A DNA stretch of 64,000 bases from Dehalococcoidia bacterium (GCA_041653995.1 JBAZEK010000002.1:372001-436000); one strand, 5' to 3'. Positions 8,258 to 18,100 are shown, counted from the stretch's first letter. Notes: a model not told the origin generated them from the sequence alone. Program-made: numbers and translations.

Positions 8258-9453
8258 GGGAGCGTTTCCTCGGCCTGGTCCAACAGCGGCGGATCAGGCA
8301 CGACTTCGATGACATCAAGTTCCTTAATGTCGCTGTCATGTCTGATCTGGTCTATCTTGCGTAAAGGCCGTTCCAGCATGTTTTTACGTGTGGTAGTGAG
8401 GCTATCAAACTCCTTTTGAGCATCCTGCAGCCTCTTGCCCATTTTATCCATGCTTTCCAGGAATTTCTGCCACTGCTCGGTGAACCGATTGATATGCTTG
8501 ATGATCTCGGCCAGACCCTTCTCCATCTTGAAGTTCTTGACGGCCTGGTTTATCAGGGCCAGCACAGCGTACAGCGTGACAGGGGAACATAGCACTACCT
8601 TGGAGTGGAGCGCGTAGTCGAGCAGGTCCGGATCATTCTCGTTAATGAAGCGGTAAACCTGCTCATTGGGTATCAGTACCAGCACGTAATCGACGGTATT
8701 CTGCTCGGGATTGATGTAATCGCGGGTAGTGACTTCCTTGATGCGCTGGCGCGCGTCTTTGAGGAAGGCTGCCTTGAAGCCCTCCCGGTCGGCCTCTGAA
8801 TCCGTATCGATGTATTTTTTATAATTTTCCCACGGGAACTTGACGTCCATATTCAGCAGAAGGCGATTGGGCAGGAGAAAGGTGTAATCGGGCCTGGAGC
8901 CCCCGGTCGGGTCCATTTGTTGCTTGGTGTAGTTGATACCCTCCACGAAACCGATACCTGCCAGGATATCGTCGGCCATGCGTTCACCCCACTGGCCCCT
9001 GATTCTGGTATTGCCCAGTGCGGCCTGGAGTTTGCCGGTGGTCTCCGACAGCTTACCGGTCTGTTCCGACGTGTTTTTGAGTTGTGTGAGAAGTTCTCCA
9101 TATGCTTTGGCTCGATCTTTTTCAAGATCACCGATCAATTTTTCTACATTTTTAAGGTTGTCTCGAACTTCTTTAACAGACTGCTCTATAAGCGCCTTTT
9201 TGCCTTCAAGAGTCTGCTCACTGAGTTTAGACTGCGCCGTCACCAACTGCCCCGACATTTGCACAAGTCGATCCATGGCGATCTGCGTGGTACTTTCGTT
9301 AATCGCCGCCAGATTTTTCTGAATCTCACCGCTGATAGTCAGCATATCCTGCTTGTAGTAGGGCTTGTAAACACGTGTAATGATTACGGTAACTACTACT
9401 CCGACGGCAAGCCCACCGGCAAAGAACAGCAAGTAAACCAGTAAATCGTTCAT
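8254..9453 (-). CDS. rmuC: RmuC family protein
   Basis: 399 residues. One N-terminal membrane helix (about 3-25) is followed by a long coiled coil (about 40-150), then the RmuC nuclease-like domain with the family signature GQWGERMADDILAGIGF and PDYTFLLPNRLLLNMDVKFP, and a final coiled coil. In E. coli RmuC limits inversions at short inverted repeats and it has a PD-(D/E)xK-like core; the exact reaction is not established. The length is close to family norms. It converges on the TPR gene with overlapping stops. Confidence 0.9.
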   Translation of the reverse strand: MNDLLVYLLFFAGGLAVGVVVTVIITRVYKPYYKQDMLTISGEIQKNLAAINESTTQIAMDRLVQMSGQLVTAQSKLSEQTLEGKKALIEQSVKEVRDNLKNVEKLIGDLEKDRAKAYGELLTQLKNTSEQTGKLSETTGKLQAALGNTRIRGQWGERMADDILAGIGFVEGINYTKQQMDPTGGSRPDYTFLLPNRLLLNMDVKFPWENYKKYIDTDSEADREGFKAAFLKDARQRIKEVTTRDYINPEQNTVDYVLVLIPNEQVYRFINENDPDLLDYALHSKVVLCSPVTLYAVLALINQAVKNFKMEKGLAEIIKHINRFTEQWQKFLESMDKMGKRLQDAQKEFDSLTTTRKNMLERPLRKIDQIRHDSDIKELDVIEVVPDPPLLDQAEETLP

Positions 9454-9483
9454 AAGTCGTGCACAGAAGCTGTTATTTTATCA

Positions 9484-10065
9484 CTACATTGAGGGGAAGA
9501 CACTCCGCCAGTCCAGATCTCCATCGAGGCCTGCTGTGGCAGCGATCATTATCAGGGAGAAGATCAGTATCGTCACTGCTACTACAAGAGCTATCTGCAG
9601 CAAGAATACACCGAGGCCCCACCACATCCAGGTGCGCTGCGTCTTCTGGAAATGTTCGATGCTGTCCCAGCGCTTGCTCTGCCAGGCCCACTCATTACCC
9701 CGCACTCCTAAAATAATGGCCATCACCAGGCTGACGATCCAGCCGATGTATGGTAAGATACCGCACAGCGCGATAAGCGCGATCCAGACATTATTGCCGA
9801 TACCCCAGATCCAGGTGAGAAAGAAAGCGCCCCAGTTCCAGCCGCTTATCTCGGCAGGCGCTTTGGAGAGGACGCCCAGCCCGGATGTATTGTAACTTCC
9901 GGATGCGGCAGTGCCCGGCCAGACTCCTCCCTTTAACCTGAGCTCCATGCACTGGTTGCAGTAGATTTGCCCGTCTATATCGACCTTGCACTCAGGGCAG
10001 ACATAGCTGCCGCAACTGCAGCAACCGCCAATTGCTTCTCGGTCGGTATGTATAGCGCACTTCAT
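9484..10065 (-). CDS. B-box-type zinc-finger membrane protein (paralogue 1)
   Basis: 193 residues. The N-terminal 45 residues form a B-box-like zinc finger with Cys/His pairs (CAIHTDREAIGGCCSCG, CPECK, CNQC). A short Gly/Ser linker leads to a membrane domain with about three hydrophobic helices (roughly 80-100, 105-125, 150-180). Two stretches, WNWGAFFLTWIWGIGNNVW and NEWAWQSKRWDSIEHF, are almost identical in the next gene, so the pair arose by duplication. B-box fingers usually bind proteins. No function is known to me for this architecture in bacteria. A ribosome-binding site GAGGATATTGAG precedes the ATG. Confidence 0.7.
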   Translation of the reverse strand: MKCAIHTDREAIGGCCSCGSYVCPECKVDIDGQIYCNQCMELRLKGGVWPGTAASGSYNTSGLGVLSKAPAEISGWNWGAFFLTWIWGIGNNVWIALIALCGILPYIGWIVSLVMAIILGVRGNEWAWQSKRWDSIEHFQKTQRTWMWWGLGVFLLQIALVVAVTILIFSLIMIAATAGLDGDLDWRSVFPSM

Positions 10066-10108
10066 CTCAATATCCTCCGACTAATGCATGTCTAATCGTC
10101 CGAAAACG

Positions 10109-10645
10109 TTAAACGCCGTACTGCTGCACGCCCCAGACAAACAGCCCCAGGCCGAGGAGAAGCAGCAGGGTTATCAGCACTGTGACTGCTATAGTAATGC
10201 CCAGCCCCCACATGGTCCAGGTATGTTGAACACGCTTAAAGTGTTCAATACTATCCCAGCGTTTGCTCTGCCAGGCCCACTGATTGCCTTTGAAGGCCAG
10301 TACCCACGGCATGACCATGAAGCCGAGGTATGGGACGAACACAAGAAATGACCACCACACATTGTTGCCGATACCCCAGATCCAGGTGAGCAGAAAACCG
10401 CCCCAGTTCCACTCGCCGAGTTCCCTGGGTACGACGGCCTGGCTTCCCATGCCTGAAGTGTTACCCACTAAAAGAGACGTCGGCGCCTGTGAGGCCGGGG
10501 CGCCCGACGCTGAGACGATTTTCTGGATGCATGAATTGCAATATGTCTTGCCGTCATGAATAACCTTGCATTCTAGGCAAACGGCGTGGTTGCAGGCGAC
10601 GCAGGCGGCTATTGCATCGCGGTCGGGATGAGTATGACAGTACAT
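10109..10645 (-). CDS. B-box-type zinc-finger membrane protein (paralogue 2)
   Basis: 178 residues with the same layout as its downstream neighbour. The zinc finger is CHTHPDRDAIAACVACNHAV, then CLECK and CNSC; an Ala/Ser/Pro linker follows; the membrane domain carries WNWGGFLLTWIWGIGNNVW and NQWAWQSKRWDSIEHF. The second half is more hydrophobic than paralogue 1 (TVLITLLLLLGLGLFVW). It has the better ribosome-binding site (GAGGAGGTAGCC before ATG) and is first of the pair, 43 bases upstream. Function unknown; the conserved aromatic and Lys/Arg stretch between helices suggests a fixed membrane-surface role. Confidence 0.7.
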   Translation of the reverse strand: MYCHTHPDRDAIAACVACNHAVCLECKVIHDGKTYCNSCIQKIVSASGAPASQAPTSLLVGNTSGMGSQAVVPRELGEWNWGGFLLTWIWGIGNNVWWSFLVFVPYLGFMVMPWVLAFKGNQWAWQSKRWDSIEHFKRVQHTWTMWGLGITIAVTVLITLLLLLGLGLFVWGVQQYGV

Positions 10646-10821
10646 GGCTACCTCCTCGGGGCGAAAGTGATTGCACCCGCCATTCAGGCATACTATACCA
10701 TGATTTAGATAAAGTATAGATTAAGTGGTGCGTAAATCCAACCGGCCAGCGGCCGAGGGCCTAAACCTTATGTCTTGCAGTTACGTTATTAGTGTAGAAA
10801 GAAGAAAACAGGGGCGGGAAA
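10646..10821. other. Divergent intergenic region with a small inverted repeat
   Basis: No gene is seen here. CTATAC at 10693-10698 and GTATAG at 10714-10719 form an inverted repeat around a 15-base AT-rich centre. On the minus strand the left arm coincides with TATAGT (10697-10692), a plausible -10 for the zinc-finger paralogues, so the repeat could be an operator. No clear promoter for the rightward micropeptide was found. Confidence 0.3.
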
Positions 10822-10908
10822 ATGAGAATCAACTTGGAATTTGCGGCAATACTGGGAGTATATTTAATCTTCAGCCTGCTGTTGGGTCTTGCCGCCTGCT
10901 CCTGGTAA
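10822..10908 (+). CDS. Candidate 28-residue lipobox peptide
   Basis: ATG at 10822, after a purine-rich AGGGGCGGG stretch, opens 28 codons ending in TAA. The peptide starts MRINLEFAAILGVYLIF and ends SLLLGLAACSW. It is one hydrophobic helix finishing in LAAC, a lipoprotein signal-peptidase II box, with only two residues after the cysteine. If processed it would leave a lipidated tripeptide and release the signal peptide, as in small lysis or pheromone lipoproteins; otherwise it is a tiny membrane protein. A strong terminator follows 24 bases later, so a dedicated short transcript is likely. No homologue is recognised. Confidence 0.45.
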   Translation: MRINLEFAAILGVYLIFSLLLGLAACSW

Positions 10909-10932
10909 AAAACAAGGGTATCACCTCCTCTT

Positions 10933-10968
10933 AACTCCCGCCCCCACCCTCACGGGGGCGGGAGTTTT
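10933..10968 (+). terminator. Strong intrinsic terminator
   Basis: AACTCCCGCCCCC (10933-10945) pairs perfectly over 13 bases with GGGGGCGGGAGTT (10954-10966) around an eight-base loop, followed by TTTTATTATT. It closes the short transcript carrying the 28-residue peptide and shields the phosphoesterase gene downstream. Confidence 0.9.
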
Positions 10969-11032
10969 ATTATCCGGCCTGACCGGCCTTTACTCTATAT
11001 TAACGTCCGAATTATACTAACACAGGATTTAT

Positions 11033-11497
11033 ATGGTACGGATCGGCGTTATCTCGGATACACACCTGAGGCATTTCAGCCAGCTTCCGTCGGAACTTGT
11101 ACGCGTCCTTGGGACGGTGGATCTGATCGTTCACGCCGGCGATATCGTAACCATGGATGTGATACGGGGTTTGCAGACGCTGGCGCCGGTGCAAGGCGTA
11201 TACGGAAATATGGACCTCCCCGAAGTAAGAGTGAGCCTTCCCCCGCAGCAGTTGATTGAACTGGAAGGGAAGAAAATCGGCATCGTGCACGGCAGCGGCG
11301 GGCCTGCCGGGCTGGAAAGCCGCGTGATGGAGCTTTTCCCGGGCGCCGATGCGGTTGTATTCGGCCACAGCCATATAGCCACGAATATTACAATAAACGG
11401 CGTGCTGCTGTTTAATCCGGGCCGCGCCGATGAGTCGTACGGTCTGCTGGAAATAGGCGGGACAATCAGCGGCAAGGTAGTCAGATCATATTATTAG
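11033..11497 (+). CDS. YfcE/MJ0936-type metallophosphoesterase
   Basis: 154 residues with the complete calcineurin-like metal site: ISDTH, HAGDIV, YGNMD, VHGS and GHSHIA, giving two divalent metals. It is the small-phosphodiesterase branch (YfcE, MJ0936), cytoplasmic enzymes active on phosphodiester model substrates with uncertain physiological substrate. AGGA lies six bases ahead of the ATG. TATACT at 11013-11018 is a possible -10. It precedes the alpha/beta-hydrolase by 12 bases, so both are probably co-transcribed and end at the terminator at 12311. Confidence 0.92.
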   Translation: MVRIGVISDTHLRHFSQLPSELVRVLGTVDLIVHAGDIVTMDVIRGLQTLAPVQGVYGNMDLPEVRVSLPPQQLIELEGKKIGIVHGSGGPAGLESRVMELFPGADAVVFGHSHIATNITINGVLLFNPGRADESYGLLEIGGTISGKVVRSYY

Positions 11498-11509
11498 GGA
11501 GGTTGATAT

Positions 11510-12304
11510 ATGGCTGACAGCTGGCAGGAATATAAGGCTTTTGACCATCCCGCTATACTTAACTTCGTTTTTTATCCCAGGAGTGACTATTACAGGACGG
11601 CCGACAGCGAACGCTCAACGGGATACATGGTACCCGTGGAAGACGGCGTCGATATCTCCTGCCGGTTCTATTTCGGGGATGCGCAGAACGCCAACCTGCT
11701 TTTTTTCCATGGAAACGGCGAGCTGGCCGGCGAATATGAAGACATCGGTGACGCGTTCAACAACATCGGCCTGAACCTTCTGGTTGCAGATTACCGGGGA
11801 TATGGCAGCAGCGGGGGAAGGCCTTCGGTGTCCGGCATGATGAGGGATGCCCATACTATAGCAAAATGGTTCCATGCTTTATTAGATGAAAAAGGTTATA
11901 TGGGCGGACGTTTTATTATGGGGCGCTCGCTGGGCAGCGGCCCGGCCATCGAGTTGGCCGCCGCCTATACGGCTGATTTCAAAGGACTGGTGATTGAGAG
12001 CGGTTTCTGCGATATCACAGACCTGCTGGGAAGGATGGTGAAGATAGCGCAACCGGGCGGAAGGCCGGCTCCCCCCACGCCGGGCTTTGATAGGGTCGTC
12101 AAAATAGCCATACCTGCGCTGGTGATACACGGGGAATATGATTCCATCGTGCCGCTCGACCAGGGTGAGAAAATCTTCCGCAATCTGGCCACCGCCGATA
12201 AGAAGATGGTGGTTATACCTGAAGCGGACCACAATACGATTTTTGCCGAGGGCATGGAACTGTATCTGCATGAACTCGACGAGTTCGTGCGAAAGCATGA
12301 ATAG
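11510..12304 (+). CDS. Alpha/beta-hydrolase (Bem46/YfhR-like)
   Basis: 264 residues. Oxyanion motif FFHGNGE near residue 65, RGYGSSGG near 96-103, nucleophile elbow MGRSLGSG with Ser140, the acid in HGEYDSIVP and the histidine in EADHNTIF. The layout resembles the Bem46/YfhR serine hydrolases, but there is no N-terminal membrane helix, so it should be cytoplasmic. Substrate unknown. GGAGG lies ahead of the ATG. It is distinct from the hydrolase at 4.2 kb and not a recent copy. Confidence 0.85.
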   Translation: MADSWQEYKAFDHPAILNFVFYPRSDYYRTADSERSTGYMVPVEDGVDISCRFYFGDAQNANLLFFHGNGELAGEYEDIGDAFNNIGLNLLVADYRGYGSSGGRPSVSGMMRDAHTIAKWFHALLDEKGYMGGRFIMGRSLGSGPAIELAAAYTADFKGLVIESGFCDITDLLGRMVKIAQPGGRPAPPTPGFDRVVKIAIPALVIHGEYDSIVPLDQGEKIFRNLATADKKMVVIPEADHNTIFAEGMELYLHELDEFVRKHE

Positions 12305-12310
12305 AAAAAG

Positions 12311-12342
12311 AAAAGCCCCCTCGGATTAAAGAGGGGGCTTTT
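12311..12342. terminator. Bidirectional intrinsic terminator
   Basis: AAAAGCCCCCTC (12311-12322) and GAGGGGGCTTTT (12331-12342) form a perfect 12-base stem with an eight-base loop. Runs of A on one side and T on the other let it serve both the rightward hydrolase and the leftward rplY, which converge here. Confidence 0.9.
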
Positions 12343-12354
12343 ATAAAGACTGTA

Positions 12355-13032
12355 TTATTTCTTCTCGGGCTTCTCTTCAGATGTTGCTGCCGCCTCTTCA
12401 CCCTCTGCTGCTTCGGCTGCTGCTTCTTCACCCTCTGCCGGAGCCTCTACCGCCGGAACCTCTTCAACAACTTTGCGGACCTCAGCGACCTTGATCAGCA
12501 TCTGGTCGGGATCGGCCAGGATGGTGATTTTGTCGCTGACCTTCAGGTCCTTAACATGAATGGACTGCTCGGGAAGGGCGAGGCTGGAGATGTCGACCTC
12601 GATATTATGCGGGAGGTCGTCGGGCAGTGCTTCGATCTGGAGCGATGTCATAGCATGTAACAGGGAGACGTTCTTGAGCTTCAAGGCCGGAGCGTTGCCG
12701 GTGAAGACCAGAGGAACATCAGCCTTGAGCTTCTCAGCCATATTGACCTGGTAAAAATCCACATGGATGGGCTCGCCGGTCATGGGGTTGCGCTGCACGT
12801 CACGGATGACCACCATGCCTGAAGCGTCAGCGCCGCCCATTTTAAGAGCGATCAGGTCAGTTCCCCCGGCCCTGGCAATAATCTGGCCGAGCTTGCGGGC
12901 TTCGACCTGCACGGGCTGCGATTCGATGCCGTGGCCGTATATGTTGCAAGGTATCAGTCCGCCGCGCCGCAGAAAGCGCACTTTCTTGCCTTTAACTTCT
13001 CGTTTTAAAACTTCAAGCTCCAGTCTTTTCAT
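12355..13032 (-). CDS. rplY: Ribosomal protein bL25 (CTC form)
   Basis: 225 residues. Residues 1-90 are the 5S-rRNA-binding L25 domain (LKREVKGKKVRFLRRGGLIP; DVQRNPMTGEPIHVDFYQV), then the C-terminal TL5/CTC domain to about 185, and an Ala/Glu-rich tail. It is a large-subunit component bound to 5S rRNA. The start is the second of two nearby in-frame ATGs (13032): GGAG stands seven bases before it but only one base before the first at 13038. TTGACT at 13093-13088 is a fair -35 upstream; the -10 is poor. It may also be read from the radical SAM gene upstream. Confidence 0.93.
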   Translation of the reverse strand: MKRLELEVLKREVKGKKVRFLRRGGLIPCNIYGHGIESQPVQVEARKLGQIIARAGGTDLIALKMGGADASGMVVIRDVQRNPMTGEPIHVDFYQVNMAEKLKADVPLVFTGNAPALKLKNVSLLHAMTSLQIEALPDDLPHNIEVDISSLALPEQSIHVKDLKVSDKITILADPDQMLIKVAEVRKVVEEVPAVEAPAEGEEAAAEAAEGEEAAATSEEKPEKK

Positions 13033-13131
13033 CGTCATTCTCCAGAGTTAGTAACAAAACATAAAGGTTATCCTGTTTGAACCTCAAAGTCAAATTTCGC
13101 GTTTAATTCGTGGACACGCTCAGCCGGGTGC

Positions 13132-14958
13132 TCAAACTGTTTCGCGGGCCCTGGCGCGACAGGAGTGATGGCTGCCCTGCAGCCCGCATAGATTGCAGGC
13201 CTCCGCACGGCAATCACCGGTCAGTTCTCCAGAGAACATCCTTTCCCGCTCGGCCCTGAGGAAAGCGGTGCTCACACCGGGATTGATATGCTGCCAGGGA
13301 AGCAGTTCAGACGTGTTCCTCTCCCGGTGTGCATAGAAGGACGGATCAATTCCACACTCTTCAAATGCCTGCTGCCACCTGGAATAATCGAAAAGCTCGC
13401 TCCAGGTAGCCAGCCGGCAGCCTTTTTTCCAGGCGGAGTAGATTACGGCGCCCAGGCGACGGTCGCCGCGTGCAAGCACGGCCTCAAGAAGGCTGGTTTT
13501 AGTATCGTGCCAGGAGAGCTTTACACCGCTCCGTCTCAGCAGACCCTGCAGAATAGCTTGCTTGGCCTCGAGCTGCCCGCCGGTATCCTGGGCTGACCAC
13601 TGGCAGGGGGTGTGCGGTTTTGGAACGAAGGACGATACCGAGACCCTGACGCGCGGCGGGCGCCCGCGTATACTTTTGCCCAGCCGGCTGACGGAATCAA
13701 CCATGACGGCAATATCTTTCACATCCTCAGACGTCTCCGTGGGGAGTCCTACCATAAAGTAAAGCTTCAGGTTCATCCAGTCTTTTTCAAAGGCGGAGGC
13801 AAAGGTTTCCATCATGGCATCCTGGGGTATCCATTTATTGATGGCCCGGCGTAAGCGCTCGCTGCCGGCTTCCGGTGCAAAAGTCAGTGTGGTCTTGCGG
13901 CCTGCCGGCAGCGAGTCGATAAGGTCGATGGAAGATTTGTCCAACCTCAGGCTGGGCAGGGAGATGGTTATACCGGCCCTCGCATATCTGTCCGACAGAG
14001 TCCGGACAAGGTGATGGATATTGCTGTAGTCGCCGGAGCTGAGGGATATCAGCGCCAGCGTATTGTATCCGGTATTTTCCAGCAGGCAGCCGGCGGTTTC
14101 GAGCACGGTATCTTCGGGCAGCTCCCTTATCGGGCGATAGAGAATCCCGGCCTGGCAAAAGCGGCAGCCCCGGCTGCAGCCCCGTTGTATCTCAACGGCG
14201 GCGCGGTCGTGTATTACCTCTATATAAGGCACTACCGGCCGCGTCACCGGCCTTAGCTTATCAGCAACGGCTTTAGCGATGCCGGCTGGAGCTGCGCTAT
14301 CCGCCGCCGGATGCAGCGAAGCTAATGTCCCATCTTCCCGGTATAACGCTGAGTAAAAGCGGGGTACGTATATCCCAGGCAGCTTCGCCAGGTTGCGCAG
14401 CAAGGTATTCCTGTTATTTTTGTGCTGCCGCACTACAGTCAATATCTCCTCCAGCATGCCTTCAGCTTCACCTGCGAAGAATACATCGATGAAGTCCGAG
14501 AGCGGCTCGGGATTCATGGCACAGGTGCCGCCGGCGATGATCAGGGGATATGATCCGTCGCGTTGCGCGCTGAAGACGGGGATCCCTGATAGGTCCAGCA
14601 TATTTAGAACGGTTGTGTAGCTCAGCTCATAACCCAGCGAAAAGCCGATGATATCGAAGTCGCGCAACGAGCGCCCGGTCTCGAGGCTGCAGAGCGGATG
14701 ATTATGTTGACGCAGCGCCTGCTCCATGTCTATCCACGGCGCGTAAACGCGTTCGGCGAGAGCACCGGGGATGCCGTTGATTATCTCATAGAGAACAGGT
14801 ATGGCCATATTGGACATGCCCACCTCGTAGATATCAGGGAAGGCCAGCGCCACCCGCAGATCGGCTGTTTCCCAGTTTTTCGGGATGGAATTCCACTCCC
14901 CGCCTGTATATCGAGCGGGTTTTACAATGCCCTGTAAGATTTTATCGTCGATGCGCAT
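13132..14958 (-). CDS. Radical SAM protein, TIGR03960-type family
   Basis: 608 residues. A B12-binding-like Rossmann region covers about 30-180 (FPDIYEVGMSNMAIPVLYE; AGGTCAMNPEPLSDFIDVF). The radical SAM cluster motif RGCSRGCRFCQAG has cysteines 261, 265 and 268, and the barrel follows to about 480. The C-terminus is cysteine-rich (CRAEACNLCG, HHSC), matching the widespread TIGR03960 family, whose reaction I do not know to be established. In many genomes this family is fused to or followed by a DUF2344/TIGR03936 partner; no such partner is seen here. No ribosome-binding site stands out before the ATG. It is followed on the same strand by rplY. Confidence 0.85.
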   Translation of the reverse strand: MRIDDKILQGIVKPARYTGGEWNSIPKNWETADLRVALAFPDIYEVGMSNMAIPVLYEIINGIPGALAERVYAPWIDMEQALRQHNHPLCSLETGRSLRDFDIIGFSLGYELSYTTVLNMLDLSGIPVFSAQRDGSYPLIIAGGTCAMNPEPLSDFIDVFFAGEAEGMLEEILTVVRQHKNNRNTLLRNLAKLPGIYVPRFYSALYREDGTLASLHPAADSAAPAGIAKAVADKLRPVTRPVVPYIEVIHDRAAVEIQRGCSRGCRFCQAGILYRPIRELPEDTVLETAGCLLENTGYNTLALISLSSGDYSNIHHLVRTLSDRYARAGITISLPSLRLDKSSIDLIDSLPAGRKTTLTFAPEAGSERLRRAINKWIPQDAMMETFASAFEKDWMNLKLYFMVGLPTETSEDVKDIAVMVDSVSRLGKSIRGRPPRVRVSVSSFVPKPHTPCQWSAQDTGGQLEAKQAILQGLLRRSGVKLSWHDTKTSLLEAVLARGDRRLGAVIYSAWKKGCRLATWSELFDYSRWQQAFEECGIDPSFYAHRERNTSELLPWQHINPGVSTAFLRAERERMFSGELTGDCRAEACNLCGLQGSHHSCRARARETV

Positions 14959-15061
14959 AATAAAGGTGAGACTTCAATTATAACCGCCGTTTGGGTATGC
15001 CACAAAGGCGGAGCGTTGCTCAATACGGCCTACAGGATATGTCCGAATGCGGATTATACCG

Positions 15062-15091
15062 TTGACACGTGCAGGTGAGAAAGAGTATAAA
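15062..15091 (+). promoter_or_regulatory. Promoter of the sensor kinase gene
   Basis: TTGACA (15062-15067) and TATAAA (15086-15091) are separated by 18 bases, about 50 bases before the kinase start codon. A start site near 15098 gives a leader of about 44 bases with an AGAGGAAATAAGG ribosome-binding region. Confidence 0.65.
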
Positions 15092-15141
15092 GTAAGCTGT
15101 TACAGGTGGGTTAGCTGCGAGAGCGGGGAGAGGAAATAAGG

Positions 15142-18100
15142 ATGGCAAAAAAATCTGATAAGAACAGGGCCAGACAAACCGTTATGAAAGCCATCGGGCA
15201 GAGCCCCGCACCCAGGAAGAGCAGGGCGGTAAAAAGGCGCAATCCTACCGGGAAACCGGAGCCGGCAGGAGGGCAGATGACCACCCTGCTGGGCGGCCTG
15301 CCGGACGGGATATGTATCTTCGATAAAGCAGGTGTAATCACTTACTGCAACGCAAGCTTTTCCGCCATCAGCGGTCTGCCGCTCAGGAAGCTAACCGGCC
15401 GCAAGTTGAGGAAGAACGCGCTATGGGGAGTGCCGGGCAAAGATGATGAGTTCAGGGAGTTGTGGCGCAGGGTAAAGCAAGCAGGCCGGCAACTGGAGGT
15501 TCAGGCCCAGCCCATAACCAGACCGGGCCAGCCAACTCGATTCTGGAATTTGAAGCTCACGCCGTATTTGTCAAAGAAGAAACGGCTGGAAGGCATGAAT
15601 CTGCAGATCAGGGATGTGACTGAAGAAGCCGGGCTGAGGAACAGAGAACGCCTGATGACGGACTATTATGCGGCAGCATTGATGCACCAGTCGATCCAGC
15701 CGCTGCTGGATGATCTGGTGAGTCTGCTCAAAGGTTACAGCCGCTGTCCGTTTATAGAAGTAATAATCTCGGATACTTATGGAAACAGGACACTGAAAGC
15801 CATGACCGGGCAGAGCCCGGGCCTGTGGGACGCCAATAAAGCCATTTCCCAGCCCGCTGTCGAGATGCTCTTCAGCGAAGCCGGAGCGGAGTTTTCCTGC
15901 GGCGAAAAAGACTCTCTTTGCCTGGGCGATACGCTTGCTATAGCAGATGGTCTGGTGGGCAGCCTGAGGAAACTGGTGAATGATGCCATGAATTCGTATG
16001 GTTGCAAATCGCTGGCGCTGATACCGGTCAGGCTGGCGGGAAAGATAACTGGATATATCCTGCTGATCAGCCCTGTTGCCGGAGGAATAACGCCGTACAT
16101 GGTAGAGACGATAGAGTCGGTTTCAGGCCATCTACAGGTCGTAATTGAGCATGCCGAGCTGAAGGATGAGGTACGCAGGCAGCGACAGGGACTGCTGAAG
16201 CAGATGCATGAGCGGGCTGCCCATCTGGAAGCCTTGAGCGAAAGGTTGAAACAGGAATCTGCCGAGCGTAAGAAAGCGCAGGAAGAGATGCGGGTGCAGA
16301 GAGACCTGGCCGTAGCCCTCAACGGCATCGAGAACCTTGATGAAGCATTGAAGCTGTGCCTGGACACTGCGATTCTGGTATCCGGCATGGACTGCGGAGG
16401 TATCTACCTGGCGGATCCCGTTGCCTTAGGATTCAACCTGGCGGTTTCCAGAGGGCTGTCCGATGATTTCGTCAGGCAGGTTACCTATTATAAAGATTCG
16501 GAGCCAAATGCCCTTATCATTAAAAACGGCGTACCGGTTTACTCAACTTACAACGAAATCGATGAACCGACGGACGAGATTCGACAGGCGGAGGGCCTGA
16601 AGGGCCTTGGTGTTATACCGGTTATACATGACGGCAGGGCCGTAGCATGCCTGAATATCGCCTCCCATGTACTTGATGAGATCCCCTTCAACGCCCGCAG
16701 CGTGGTCGAGGCCATTGCGGCGGACCTGGGCACTTTCATTGCCCATATCACAGACAGGGAAGCGCTGAAGGAGAGCGAAGAACGTTACCGTACGCTGTTT
16801 GCCGGTACTCCCAACCCTATACTGGTAAAGGATATGGAGGGCAACTACATTGACGGCAATGACGCCGCGCTGGCCTTTCTCGAGTGTACGCGAGAAGAAT
16901 TCCTGGCTATGAACGTGAAAAATACGCTGCCTCCTTATCTTGATGAGGACTGGTATGCGAATCTTCGCAAAATTTGGGAGATAGGAGGGACGGTAGAGCG
17001 TGATTATTATGTCTGGGGAAAGATAAAGGTACTCGAACTCACGCTCACACCCCTCCAGGTGCGCGGCCGTAAGATCGTGTTCGGTATAGGCCGTGACGTT
17101 ACTGAGAAGAAAAAAGCGGAGAAGGAGTTACGCGAATCGGAGGAGAAATACCGGCTATTAGTGGAAAATGCCAATGAGGCCATCGCGGTTGTGCAGGACT
17201 CCATCGTTAAATATGTCAATGACAGGACATTTGAAATTATGCTCCACAGCAGGGAAGAATTCCTGTCCAGGCCTTTTATTGAGTTTATTCATCCGGACGA
17301 TAAGCAAATGGTTATGGGATACTACACGTCCTGGGCAAGCCATGAAAAGGTGCCGTCGTTGTATCCCTTCAGGTTTATTGATAAGGATGGAGCGATAAAA
17401 TGGGCGGAGATGAGAGCGACCACTTTTAAGTGGGAAGGCAAACCCGCCGTCCTGGTGCTGATGACGGATATCACCGAAAGGCAAAGGGCTGCGGAGGCAT
17501 TGAGGCAGAGCGAGGAGCGGTACCGCCTGCTGGCGGAAAATTCCCTGGACGTGATATGGACGGTAGGCCTGGATTTGAAACCAATCTATATCAGCCCGTC
17601 AATAGAATTGTATACCGGATTTAAAGCAGATGAAGTGAAAGATATCGTCACTTCCGGCGAGTGGGCCGCAAGGTTGGGGATGGATCCAAAGGATGCCAGG
17701 CAACAGCAGGCCTCGATGCGGGCGCTGGTGGAAGGTGAGGCGGAGATACAAGTCATTGAGTATAAAATTAAGGCCGGTGATGGGAAAAGCTACTGGGCAC
17801 ATGAGAAAATGAGTATTCTTCGAGACAGTGAGGGCAAGATAAGCGGGATAATAGGTGTTACCAGGGACATTACCGAGCAGAAGGTAGTGACCGAGAACCT
17901 TATCGTCGCCGACCGGCTCGTTTCTCTGGGTGAGATGGCGGGCGGCCTGGCCCATGAGATCAACAATCCGCTTACCGCGGTGATGGGATTCGCTTATCTA
18001 CTGCAGCAGAACCCTGCCACATCCCCGGAGATAAGAGAGGATGTGGAGTCTATTTATAAAGAGAGCAAGAGGGCGGCTGAAGTAATCAAGAACTTCCTCA

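Noticed and set aside
10725..10934. 69-codon plus-strand frame over the micropeptide region
   Set aside because: It has no ribosome-binding site and no sequence character; the 28-codon frame with lipobox fits the signals better.
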